From contig OZ020488.1 of assembly GCA_963971405.1 (NCBI GenBank), positions 25,997,089 to 26,061,088 of the forward strand: a DNA stretch of 64,000 nt, written 5' to 3'. The position numbers and the translations under genes are program-made. Shown piece by piece: positions 36,757-48,532 of this stretch. The notes under the pieces were generated by a model, which saw nothing but the letters and a program-made list of their open reading frames with translations, had not been told where the DNA came from and ran no database searches. The DNA comes from Psococerastis gibbosa (Eukaryota; Arthropoda; Insecta; Psocodea; Psocidae). Position 1 is the first letter of the stretch, and every line of letters starts with the position of its first letter.

Positions 36757-37471
36757 ATCTGGCAATAAGTTCATACAAGCGTCAGCTGGCTACCGATCGT
36801 TGTAGTGGTCACATCAATTGTTCCATGTGAGTCGGTACAGTAACCCGGTGCAAGAAGAAAAAAAGCTTACGCTTGAGCAACGGATGGCGATCTAGTTTTG
36901 TGTATAATTGGAAAAGAGTGCTGCAGAAACCATTATAATGTTGAAGAAGGCTTTCGGTGACGATTGCCTTTCGGGTAGGCAAATTTTCCGGTGGCACAAG
37001 GCCTTCGCAGAAAGTCGGGAAGACACCAAGGACAAGCCCCGCGCTGGACGACCATCAACCTCCACTACCAACGACAATATGCAACATGTGCGTGACTTGT
37101 TGAACACTGATCGACGTGTAAGTGTCCGTTTGATTTCCGATAAATTAAACATTACTAAAACCTTCAACAGACAACAGTAGTGGAGGCTGATGGCCGTCCA
37201 GCGCAGGGCTTCCCGACCTTCTGCGAAGGCCTTGTTCCACCGGACAATTTGCCTTCCCGAAAGGCAATCGTCGTCGAAAGCCTTCTTCAACATTATAATG
37301 GTTTCCGCAGCACTCTTCTCCAGTTTTACACAAAACTTTACCGCCATCCGTTGCTCAAGCGAACGCTTTTTTTCTTGCACCGGGTGACTGTACCGACTCA
37401 CATGGAACAACTGATGTGACCACTACAACGATCGGTAGCCAGCTGACACTTGTTGGAACTTGTTGCCAGAT
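36757..37471. mobile_element. Inverted-duplicated mariner 5' end (foldback)
   Basis: Two arms (about 36757-37067 and 37180-37471) are inverted copies of the same sequence around a loop of about 110 bp. Each arm holds the element end (ATCTGGCAATAAGTTC), a GTTCCATGTGAGTCGGTACA block and the start of a mariner transposase gene. The left arm has an extra ~14 bp (ACACCAAGGACAAG). Catalytic DDD and the 3' half are absent. Confidence 0.85.
36908..37170 (+). pseudogene. Mariner transposase N-terminal HTH fragment
   Basis: The translation EKSAAETIIMLKKAFGDDCL followed by SGRQIFRWHKAFAESRED, DKPRAGRP and RVSVRLISDKLNITK matches the paired helix-turn-helix DNA-binding region of mariner transposases (Tc1/mariner superfamily). 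The GRP linker between the two HTH units is visible. The reading frame ends in the palindrome loop. The minus strand of the right arm encodes the same N-terminus again. No catalytic domain is present. Confidence 0.85.
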
Positions 37472-38054
37472 CCCCCACCAAAATCTGAGCCAGTAAAGCA
37501 CGCGCTTGCGCGTACAGTCTCCGTAAAAAAAAAATCACTGACATTACTTTCCGAACAGACCCTGTATTGCCATATTGGACTGCGAACTGAACATGTGTGG
37601 CGATTCCTGCGATTCCTGAAGATCAAATGATATTTCTGCGTAGTACGCCTGCGCAAGACTTGTTTTTGTTGTTCCCAAAGAACTTCTAATATAATACACT
37701 AGAAGAACCATTGGCGCTATTGTCGCATGGACATTTGAAAACCCAAATATCCGCCATATTTATGTCTTCACAGCAGGGGGTACTATGTATTTTATTTAAA
37801 AATTAAGAGAAAATTCCTTTTTGTTGCCCTTATTATTGCCTATAATTTAATTTTGTATTTGCTACATTTGAAATTTCATAGGGTACAGTTACTGTTTTGG
37901 ATGATTGAACTTATTTGATGCTATTGTTTCTTTTTAATCCACATAATTATCAGCTATTTTGGGAAAGCATATTTATCATAATAATAAAGTTAGACAGCCT
38001 AAATATTTAATAAAGACACATTTTTTTTAGTTTTAAAAATCTTAGGTGAGGTAC

Positions 38055-38170
38055 CATAAGAAAACTATTAAGTTTCATTTGGCGCGAAAGTTTCAGGTCT
38101 AAATATGGCGGTTTTTCTATTGGTCCCCTGCTTCCGGAAGCAAATCATATGGAGGTGTAGGGGCTCGGTT
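38055..38170 (+). repeat. Fragment shared with the 3.2 kb hAT element
   Basis: It shares GGTCCCCTGCTTC, GCAAATCATATGGAGGTGTAGG and AGTTTCATTTGRCGCGAAA with 26400-26510. It is a solitary remnant without ends. Confidence 0.65.
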
Positions 38171-38389
38171 GTTCCGTACAGAGCCAAATCATTGTTGAGT
38201 GAGGAAGTGTATTGGTGATTGGTCAAAAGGGTTGACTTTAGAGATCATCAAGAATTATCGAGAATGTTTTTGCCCCTACAACCAAGCTATCAAGGGAGAA
38301 CGACCTAACGGGTGTTGTGGACATCAATGACCACTACAATATATACTGTAAGTGATTTTAAAATAAACCATTACAGCAGTTTTTTAGAA

Positions 38390-38665
38390 AGATTGGTTAT
38401 TTTTTTTTGGGGGACTAAAACCCTCAAAATTGAGTTAGCCCAAAATATAAAAAAAATTGTCCAAGACATGATTTTTGCGAACCTGCATGCCCAATTTAAC
38501 CATAATCGTAATTTGCCCACAAATCGACGGACCGATAGACATTTATTAAAAAAAAAAAAAAAAAACACTTTTTGGGGTTACTGGGACATCAAAACGTTGA
38601 AACCTCGAAATCAAAAATTTCGACCATCGAAAATCTTTACTTATACCAACTTATACATAGGAAAG
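38390..38665 (-). repeat. Repeat family A, minus-strand copy
   Basis: The complement contains GTCGATTTGTGGGCAAATTACG-like and TTGAGGTCCCAGTAACCCCA-like blocks shared with 52425-52680 and 2545-2850. A run of 17 A lies at 38551-38567. Confidence 0.65.
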
Positions 38666-39018
38666 CAAAAATAATAACTGTACTGGTTAGTTGCAGAACT
38701 CTTCTAGGGCAAGTGAAAAAATTCAGGGCTAAAGTACTTTCCTTAAGAACTCTTTCTTCGTTGGATGAATGCCAAGCAGAAGCAATAGTCTTAATTGCCT
38801 AAGGGCTAGTCGGCAGAGGTTGTAAAAGGGGGGTAAAATTTCATTCTTGGCAACAAAACAAAGATAACGCGAAATACTAAGTAGAGGCATCCATTCATTT
38901 AACGGAAAACATATTCCGCACAGTAGTGCCAAATTATGTAATTAACTGATTAACTTGTTATTCTTTAATTTAGAATAGTTTGCAAAACCAACTTATAATC
39001 CAACTTCATTGTATTTAT

Positions 39019-39997
39019 CATTGGCGTAAATAGGAGGGTCCTGGGGGGGGGGGGCTTACACCCCCCCCCAAGTCCACCCGTAGCCCCCCCCCCAGGATTT
39101 CTGGTGACAAAGACGCTATGGAGGCTAAAGGCATAGTATTCACAATAATGAAAGGGAAATTAATTATTAGTATGCTTAAATTACATGGAAAAAAATCATA
39201 TTGACCATATTAACCAAGTACTTCCACAAAAAATGTATTACTCAAGATGCTAAAACCTCAATACTTTAGAGCTATTTTTCCAAACTTTTCTACGGGGGAG
39301 ACCCCCGGGTCCCCCTCAATGGCAGGTTTATTCGTCGTTATAATAAAAGAATTGTACTGCTTGCAAACATTGGCGTAAATAGGGGGTCCTGCCCCCAGAA
39401 GCACCCGTAGCCCCCCCCCCCCAGGATTTCTGGTGACAAAAACATTATGGAGGCGAAAGGCATAGTATCCACAATAACGAAAGGGAAATTAATTCTTGGT
39501 AGGCCTATGCGTATTTCACATGAAAGACATCATGAAAAAAATCAACATGTTGACCAAGAACTTTCACAAAAATGTATTACTCAAAATGCCTAAAACCTCA
39601 ATTTTTCAGACCGATTTTTTCAAACATTTTCTTCGGGGGAGACCCCCGGGCCCCCCTCAGTGGTAGGTTTATTCATCTGTTAAATCGCAACTGTACTGCT
39701 TGCAAAATGCGCAAACCCTCCCTAATTTGGGCATATTCATCAATTTTTTCTCCGGGGGAGACCCCCGGGCCCCCCTTTCTCCGGGATAGAATATTCGTAA
39801 AATCTCACTAATTTCGGCCCAATTATCACTTTTATTTCTCCAGGGGTGATCCCCGGGCTCCCCTTTCTCCAGGGTATATATGCGTAAAACCTCACTAATT
39901 TGGGCCCATTTATCGATTTTTTTTTCTCCGGGGGAACAAGGTCTTGGGGTCCTAAAGCCCCCCCCCCCCCCAGAAATTTTGGGAATTTACGCTAATG
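39019..39997 (+). mobile_element. 979-bp hAT-like element made of GC-hairpin units, 8-bp target duplication
   Basis: The ends are CATTGGCGTAAATAGG and the complement of GAATTTACGCTAATG. GTATTTAT is duplicated exactly at 39011-39018 and 39998-40005. The left ~350 bp is repeated internally from 39368. The right part is a tandem array of ~85-120 bp units, each with CTCCGGGGGAGACCCCCGGG-type inverted G/C runs and CCTCACTAATTTGGGCC. Non-coding. The nested element at 25440-26081 is a relative. Confidence 0.85.
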
Positions 39998-41061
39998 GTA
40001 TTTATTTTCAAATCCTAGCTGCTCGGTTGACAACTTCAAATAAAGCTCAGCTGGGGAGATGTGATCTACTGTCTGTATGTACATTTCTACCCACCCTTAT
40101 CTAGGTTTTCACATTTTCAAGTTTTTAATTAGACATTTAGTTAGAAATAAAAGTGCTGTACAAATCAATTTAGAACAACAAATAGACTGAACCAACAGGT
40201 ATGGAAAAAATTAAAATAGCTGAGCCATATACCCACCCAGTAATATTTTTCAGATGCTCAGATTCGACCAAAAGTTTGCAAGACGTCGCACTTAAATAAA
40301 AAAGACGTAGACAAATAAAAGGCAATACAGGGATCAGCACGAAATTGATAAAACTAAGAAGGTGTCTGTTTTTTTTCCTTCAATCAGTATCAATAAAATC
40401 AAAGCAAGCATCGCTGGGAAAAGGAATCAAAAGCTAATCAAACTACTTCCGAAACCTTCAAATAAAAAGGAAAAATCCAGGAGAAAGTGCCTCCAGAATC
40501 AAATAGTTACAACGAAAAAGGTTTTTGAAGTTGAAGCATGTTTTTTGCTTGAAATAAAAATCAAATCTAGACAATTGGCTTCGTGCTTCAACGTCTAGAA
40601 TCAATGGCGCACTGTACCGTGAATTATTTTCTGAGGAGATCGCAGGAATTGCCCTCAGTAAAAAAAACAAAATGAAAAAAAAGATAGATTCATTTTAGGT
40701 CTCCTAAGAAAGTCAACATTGCCAATTTAGCTCAACATCGAACTTACCACATATTGCACACCCCTGCCATCATTTAGTGTCAATTGTGTCATCATACTCC
40801 ATAACTATAGTTGCCGTATGCTTACTGTACATACTATATGTATGCTATACTTAATACTACAAATTAATTTTTCTAATAAAATGTGAAAAGCATGCGGCCC
40901 GCGATGGTTTCTGACGAGACCCGCCCATGACAAATGATAAAAAAAATACATACCTACATACATCATTATCGATTATTGTACAATACATAAAGGAAATAAC
41001 CCTTTTGAAAATACAATTCTCTTCAAAGTTTCAACGAAGAGGGGAAAATATTTTTTCTTAC

Positions 41062-41097
41062 CTGATCATTGTCGTGAGCCTGCCAACTGTCACTGCT
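41062..41097 (-). CDS. dlg1: Candidate dlg1 36-nt microexon (5' of the other)
   Basis: The acceptor TATTATCTTCTTGTTTCAG, with a TGCTGAC branch-point-like sequence 25 nt upstream, and the donor GTAAGAAAA bound a 36-nt block. It is phase 0-0 and encodes SSDSWQAHDNDQ. Length, phase, strand and ending residue (Q) are the same as for the exon at 6984-7019, with which it would splice in frame and then to VNGEDD of PDZ1. Placement in dlg1 is inference; a nested gene on the same strand is the alternative. Confidence 0.55.
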
Positions 41098-41605
41098 CTG
41101 AAACAAGAAGATAATACCTGTCAGCACATGTCCCCACAAAATTAATTCCCCCTTCCTCCTCTCCCACCCACCAAGCAAACACACACAAAATTCAATTTAT
41201 ACTTCCATGATTCTATTTCCGAGCGTCAGAGAAGGAAATTGACGACATTGATTCCACCTGGCGGGGACTTGGAGCAAAAGGGTTAGTAGGGAAAAATGGG
41301 GGTTCCGCGAAGGAAACCATGGCTTTAAATCAATCACTCATATTCCTGGATTTATCGCCAGGATGAACAATTCATTTTGACTGTGCGAACCGTTTGTGAT
41401 TTACTCAGTTCAAACATATTAAAGGAAACTCAGTCCCGTTTTGTGAGTCGCCCCTCAACAGCCAATCTAACAAAATTGGGTTGATCCTAGTAAATACTAC
41501 TGAGCGGGATTCATGAAAACAAAGTAAAGCCTTTTACATCACCAATTTGGAGCAAGCGGAGTTTGCTTCTCGGAGTAAAATGTGGTTTGTACTTAGATAT
41601 AGCCA

Positions 41606-41658
41606 CTGTCCTATGGGCCCACACCGTGGCCTGGGACTGTGTTCAACCATACTACTAC
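41606..41658 (+). mobile_element. Ultra-short truncated SINE with 12-bp target duplication
   Basis: Only 53 bp (CTGTCCTATGGGCCCACACC to an ACTACTAC tail) lie between exact copies of TAGATATAGCCA (41594-41605 and 41659-41670). The CTGTCCTATGGGC start and (CTA)n tail match the 3' part of the S1 copy at 30780-31069. Confidence 0.8.
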
Positions 41659-41967
41659 TAGATATAGCCAAAACGGTTACGAACACCTTTTCTTTCTTTT
41701 TTCTTGTAAATTTCACTGTTAAAGCAAGTAAGTACATTTTTTTTATGAATTCCACTGAACATTTCCATTGCATTGGTATGAAGAAGTTTAGTTTAGTTAT
41801 TACTCGTACGAACTAGTTAATACTCTTACTAAAGTTGAACTGCAATGAAAACAATCAGTTCAAACATTAAATTTGCTACTAGATGTTTGAAATAAAAAAT
41901 TCTATGACCCGTCATTAACGGCAAATCACTGATCATAAGCCATATTTCACGTCACAGTTGACGTGAC

Positions 41968-42238
41968 TTAATTAGGCGCGATCAGCCCAGGGGGACTTTT
42001 GGCCGCTCTGACGATTTCCCTCCATCTTTGCCGATCCTCAGCAGCCGCTGTCCAATCTGCTGCCTCGACGCCAACTCGAAGGAGGTCCTCCTGGAACTGG
42101 TCCGCCCATCTTCGCCTTGGTCTTCTTCCGCGGGGGATTGCTTCCCACACGGCCTTTGGGGGTCTGTGGTCCGGCATCCGGTGCACATGTCCTATCCATT
42201 GTAGCCTTTTTGCTCTAAGATCGTCAATGACGCCGAGG
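41968..42238 (-). pseudogene. LINE ORF2 C-terminal fragment
   Basis: The minus-strand frame reads LRAKRLQWIGHVHRMPDHRP, then RGRRPRRRWADQFQEDL and AAEDRQRWREIVRAA before a stop at 41968. This is the widespread LINE C-terminal signature: RLxWxGHVxRM, a GxRPRxRW box, then DRxxWRxxV. High GC against AT-rich surroundings marks it as recently inserted. The RT core is absent, so it is a 5'-truncated copy. Confidence 0.75.
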
Positions 42239-45200
42239 GCACGTCACAGTATTTAGTTCAATTATTTTTATGAATTACCCATTCCGTAAAACAAAGAATT
42301 TCGTCATTTTCGGTTAGAATATGACACAATTTCCGGCTTAGCAAAAGAGGGAAACTCACAAAAAAGAAGTTGCCACTTAAGGGAAGAGAAAATGTCACCT
42401 CTTGGGGTCTCCTAACTGCTGACGTCTTCAAGGGAATATTCCTTCATCAAGTAAAAGTTACGGACGAAATCACGTTTCATTTTTTAGGCCGATTGTTATT
42501 TTGCAACACAGCACTTTTGAAGGTTCGAAAATAAAGGATTTAGGGTGGTCTTCCAGTAAATAACAAACGGGCGAATAACTAATTGTATGGAAAATATACA
42601 GTATAAGCTGCATATTCTCGATACGAAAATTATTTGACGTTACTACTTAATGGTATCCAATGGGGCCTAAGCCATTGTATTGATTTTAAACATCAATCAA
42701 TTTGTATGAAAAATAACAATAACAAATTTATGTCCATACATTGATATGGTATTCAGATTGCACGATTTTTCAATTGATTTTTGTCACAAACCTTTCATTG
42801 GATGTGACACAAAAAAAAATTAAGCTGAATTTTGCAAAGAAATACCAAAGCAGAAGAAGTGAAAGATCTAAACAAGTTCCAGGGGAAGTTCATCAAAGTG
42901 TACTTTACAATTTTGAAAAGTTTTTTAAGATGGAAACAAATCAATATTCAGAACTTTGGCAATAATTTGCTACCAGGATTGACACAGAATGGAAGCGTCA
43001 AGTTTTTCAATAACGAGTTAAACGCTTGCGCAGAGGCAATAAAATCTTCTCACGCGATGTTCAAGCAACGAAAATAGAACTTAAGACCCTGGAGATAGAG
43101 TTGAACGAAGTAGGTGAATATATTGCAAAACTTTGAAATGAATCTTCGACTTTGACAAATATTACGAAAACAATATACAATACATAAATTTACCTTTGAA
43201 AACCTACTGCAGTGTAGATAACTCAACAGGTTATTTCAATTTTCAAGGTGTCGAAATGAAAAACGTGATTGGCCATAGCGTGTGGAAACCCAATGCCTCA
43301 AGTTGACACTTGACATGACATGCAGCGGACACGTCAAGGGAGCAAAATGAACCATGTGTGATATGATCAATAACCTCAATGATTCTGTAGCGTACTTCCG
43401 TACTGGGATTGTCAAGAACCTGTCAGAAGGTAAACACTTCTTCGTATTTGATAGATTTGCATTGGCAGGAGTGTGTAGGACGGTTATTGAATGATGAAGC
43501 AGTAGAATTAGACGTATTTTAACCGTAAAATATAGGTAATGAAGTCATACAAGTACAATAACTCAATATTTGAAAAAAAAAACGTTGGCACAAGAAATAA
43601 AAATAGGGTAGATTAATCCAAGAACGTTTAATACCTTGTGGATAATTATCAACCGACAACCCTAGCTTTGCTCGCAATGAACGGGCAAATGTTGCAGTCT
43701 GGATCGAATATTGATCTTCATAATGAGAGCAAACATTGCATGATTAAGCCCTGAAACTTGATTGGGGGTATTTAGCTTGAATTATTTGATGTTCGAATTC
43801 ATGTATAGCTTACTAGCAGATTGCAAGGCATACCAGGTGACATCTATAAAAAGGGTTATACTTGTTTGACCTTGCTCCTTATTTTCAAGGAAGGGTTGAA
43901 AAAATGGAAATATTTAATATAAAACCTCTCAGTTCATTCAAATTTCCCTAAGAGTTCAAAGCATAAATTCCGCTTTTACATCACGATGTCTTTCCTATAA
44001 AAACTTTTTTCGTTTGATATACTGTAGCTACTTAAATTGCTTACAATTAATCTGATTTCAGTTTATACTGGGTGAGTTTCTATGTAAAAAAATATTGGTA
44101 TGAAATATAAGACGCCACCACAGCTTTAGCCGTGCGTTCCTCATTGCAGAGCCGGTCTTAGAAATATCTTAATATATATATTTCGACTGTCCGTGTGTAT
44201 GTTCCGGGCCTCCTCTCAAACGACTGGACCGATTATGATGAATATTGTTGTGTGTGTTCAAGGAGATTCGAGGATGGTTTAAATTAACACTTTCGTCCAC
44301 TGGAGAATGTTTTTATAGTTTGCTTTTGGAATATTTTACATTGGTGCGTCTACATGGCTGCTGATACTGCCGACATCAACCGACATTTAGCGGCAGACTG
44401 AGCTACACTTAAATTTCGTTTATCCCAACAGTTGGCGCTACCATTAATTTTCGTTTATCCCGACAGTTGGTGCTGCGTGTGTGTTGTGTGTGATCACAAT
44501 TAATTTACATGAGCAGCGACTGCGAGGCCGAAGGCTGCAGTCGCAAGTGGTGGAGGCAGCAGCCGAAAACCGCTTGTACAGGTGTATATATAGACAAACC
44601 ATTACACGATCATTACCCCAGCTGTTAATTATTTAATTAATTAATTCGAAATTTGCGTGTGTGTGCTACTGCGCCTGCCGATTTTGCAACATCATTGAAC
44701 AACAGAAATAGCAAGCTGTCAATAGAGCTGTTATAAGCAAATGACAAGATCCGTCAGATGTCCGTTATCTAGGCAGCTCTATACAAAGTCTGGTGAGGAC
44801 AAGGTGACACAAGGTTATGTAGATTTAAGGAACCGGGGTGGAAACGTCGATAACGTCGAAATCAACTGTACCTGAATGCTTCATCGCCTTCGTAAACAAC
44901 AGAAGGTCCTTCTTCCTGTCTCTTGCCCTCCTTGTGAATTCCACTGGGGTGGAATAACTCTTTGAAAACAACCAACGCCTTGAGACTTCGACAAATACGA
45001 AAGACGGGGGGAAAATTGCAAAGAAAAAGAGTCGACCGACAATGTTGTCCCCATAGAAAGGTGGAAAAAGGGCAATGATTTCAAAAGTTTTGTAAACTTC
45101 CTTCTCGTTAAGACCATTTGTAGACAGTAGTAACTTTCTTCTGTGATTTTTGTTTTAGTTTTACACTACTTGCAAATTATAGCTAATTTCTTACATTGTG

Positions 45201-46634
45201 CTAGTGGATAATAATCATTGCTGTTGAGTTATTGTAAGAAAATAGCATATGCTCGGCTGAATTTGCATGCTGTAAAAAATTAGCAAATTTGATTTTGACT
45301 TTAATATTTGAAGTGAAGTCTTGCTTTAAACCTTGTGACCACTAACTGAAACAGCAGTACTACAGGTGCATCAAATGTAGTACGTAATCGCAAAAACAAC
45401 TCTATAGAAAAGAAAAATAGGAAACCAATACCCATAATCCCATTGCATAGCTGTCATAAGAAAAATGTCAAATTCTGTCGGAATAGGCGTACTGCCACGA
45501 GAACAATAGCAGAGCACAAATGTGGGGTGGTAAGGTATGGATGGTGAGGTGGTAGCATTCCACACGCTGCAATTAATTCTGCAGTAGACAAGCGGATGTA
45601 ATCAACTCCCCCCCCCCTCTGATCTACCCCCAACCTATCTCACCACCACCACTTCCGCCCCAGACTGCCTTACGTGCGACGGAAACTTGGTGAAGTAGCT
45701 ACCACCGGAAACAACCAGGTTTCCCTCGCTTCTCCGACCCCTTCGAATCTTTAAGATGCGAGTTTATAAGGAATAAGTTGCTAATGAGTTTCATTCAACA
45801 GTGAAAGTAATTCAACTCAACGTTCCCTCATGCTCACACATAGGTACTCTATTATACATTTAAAAAAATTTTTTTGCTTATACGATGTGGATACCTTTCG
45901 CTATCATTGTGTGATATCCTCATTGTTATTTTAATACATTTCGAATGTCAAGGAAATCTGACGGCAATTAGTGCAACAATCAAACACAGTTACGCGTCTA
46001 ATTGCATTGAATGCATTCTGCTTTTACAATGAAATTATATTATAATATTAGTCTCAATATTTTATTGAGTAGAGACTTATGATAAAACTACGATTAAGCA
46101 GAAGCAAACCTTACTGTGAACACAAGCCCAAACAAAGAAGCGAATAAAGACGAAAAGGGTGCAAAGTCAGAAGAGCTCTCAAGTAGAAAAGGTTCAACTC
46201 ATCTCAATACTTATTTCACAATTTGGGTCCGGGACTTTCTGCCGCAGCAAACACCGAAAGTCTTGGTCAAGCTGGAAAATAAGGGCCGTGATTCCCAAAG
46301 TAAAAGCTTTTTGGATCAGCCCCAGATCTTTTGTTCTGCAACTGATTTATTGTACATGGCTGCTGCAAGAGGACCAATATTGAGGAAAATTAAAGTTTTA
46401 TTAACCTTCGCAAGTGCATGTACCGTATTTATCAGAGCACCAGTAAAATTAAGTAAATTTTAACTAATTAAATGGTCGATCCTACAAAAAGTCCGGTAAG
46501 CACCGGGCAAAACACAGGCAAGTACAATGTAAGATAACGTAGCAACGAGCTTGCATTCCTGATGGATTCTGTGTTACGGCTATTTACAATAATATCCAGT
46601 TTATAAGCTGTACGTAAGAGATACATATAGCTAA
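42239..46634. other. Gene-free intron-like stretch
   Basis: No recognisable coding frame. Around 44150-44600 a GC-richer segment contains CGACTGGACCGATTATGATG and two copies of TTTCGTTTATCCC followed by a CAGTTGG block 50 bp apart. Such text is common in non-autonomous transposons. Its boundaries could not be found. Confidence 0.45.
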
Positions 46635-46796
46635 GGCGGGTATTCCACATGCGTCAATCGTCAATGAAAAATTGAAAAATGACGTAACAATGACGTAAAT
46701 TGACGTGGTAGCAGAATTTTTAGTATGTTTTTAATGTCTGCTAAAACGTCATTTTTCAATTTTTCATTGACGATTGACGTATGTGGAATACCCGCC
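46635..46796. mobile_element. FB1 foldback MITE, copy f
   Basis: This 162-bp hairpin has ends GGCGGGTATTCCACATGCG and complement, with an inner stem ATTGAAAAATGACG and the apex signature GACGTGGTAGCAGA. It is flanked by TAA on the left and TTA on the right. Confidence 0.85.
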
Positions 46797-48371
46797 TTAG
46801 ATAGACTCTCATATCTCATATTAAGTGTCATGGAATAAAGGTGTAAGACCTCAACGACCCGCGACCTAATATTTCCATTTATAATTCGTTTTTACCATAA
46901 TGAAGGGCAAATGATGTACTCTGAGGAAGTTTTACATTGGTAATTAGCTCATGCTGTTAAAGTTGCCTGGTTAAAGCAATTTTGTCCAAATATGACATGA
47001 CACATTATATGAAGGGAACTTGTCATAAAAGGTTTCTAAAAATTGAATAATCAAGTGGCATTGGACATTAGACATTTGGCATCTTAACTGTTCTTGAGAT
47101 AGAATAATATGAATGGGGGAAGATTCAATCTAGATATCAACTTGCCGACATTCCAGATTAAAAGGCATGATAAAACAGATAGAAGAAAAAGAAAAGTACA
47201 TCTTTAATAAGAGATGATTACTTTTTTATCATAAATAAATGTCACAAACTAATCCAAGCTTTTCTTTTTTTTCTGTTGAGAGCAGAGCAGATGGTACAAA
47301 TTAATATCTCTCACTCGCTGTCAGCTCTCCATTTCATTCTCTTGTTTTTATCTGATGTTTTTTTTTTCAACGAATAACGCTGTATACAGAGCAATGGTAA
47401 ATCTATAGGTCTGGAGGAAACAAGGCTGTATCATTCGCAAATGGAGGGAGCCTAAGTCCGACACAGCTCTGAAAAATTTAGCCTCCAAACTATACTCACC
47501 GCATCAAGCAGAACCTTGACACCTAAACACTACTCTACCATCCCCGAGCGTTTCGGTGTTTGATTTTAAGCGAACATGCCGATTTGAAATACTGCATGTA
47601 CAAGCTGTATTAAGCCAATAAACCAATAAAACATTCATTAAATCATTCCAGCGAGTTTTAAATCGATGCAACGCAAATAAAAAGAACTTTACAATATTTC
47701 CTAATAAACGGAAAAATCCATCAACCGGACGAGGGAGCTAAATATCCAGCAATCAGATGCATATTACCCTCCAGCCGTGTATTTTCCAACCATCATAGCT
47801 TCGGCAGATCAACAGCTGCTGTTGTTTAATCAAAATATTCCATTTGAAGAGCCGAGTTATGCCAATTTCAGTGGAAAATTTCATCACAAGGGAATCGAAG
47901 ATTTAACATTTTGGATTTCAGAGAATTACATAAGTAACTAAAGTTTATAACTCGATAAAATATGATCAACCGACCAAGATGATAAATACTTCAAGTACTT
48001 TAAGCACGATGATGTTATTCATTGAAGTTGACGAGCGCTGTAACATGCTTAACTTTTGAACGTTGTCGAACGTAGGCTCTATGGGAACGCTACCCACAAA
48101 TTTGCGTCTAACCTTTCTCTCTCTCAACCAGAAGACAATTTTACTTTGAAATTTTGTACAATGAAAGGCAAGGTCCGTAAAAGCGGAACTTTTGAAATTA
48201 TTGTTAACATTGAATAAGATTTTTAAATTACTTACAGTTAATTTAGTTGAGTTGAAACGCAATAGTAAAGTAAGAATAAATGTGGACGGGCGTTATTAAC
48301 GTAGTCGTCCTGGTGATAATATTGAACTAATTTCGCATTGGTCAAGTATAACATTTATTTTATTTTTTTGT
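46797..48371. other. Gene-free stretch
   Basis: One GCG/GTGAGTATA donor-like site lies at 47508 on the minus strand, but the upstream sequence has stops in all frames. Nothing else seen. Confidence 0.45.
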
Positions 48372-48532
48372 AAAGGTTAATCGCAGACAAACAATTTAAT
48401 GAATGTATCCGTAACCTCTTCAGTCGCCCCTGTAGGCTAGTACCCGTGTTGAGTTACGACACGTCTCCGATCACACGGCGTGTAGAGACTCGCACGAGTA
48501 CAAGCACACTACCTTGCCATCGAAGTCGATAA
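48372..48532 (-). mobile_element. tRNA-derived SINE-like element S2, copy 2
   Basis: Same block as 5976-6153: GTGTTGAGTTACGACACGTCT and CAAACAATTTAATGAATG are shared. The B-box-like segment is mutated here (TGCGAGTCTC). Confidence 0.55.

Noticed and set aside
39019-40005. CRISPR-like regular array
   Set aside because: Units are long, contiguous and without unique spacers, inside a transposon with target duplication in a eukaryotic genome.
47509-47600. Strong donor-like GCG/GTGAGTATA on the minus strand
   Set aside because: The sequence upstream has stop codons in all frames within a short distance.
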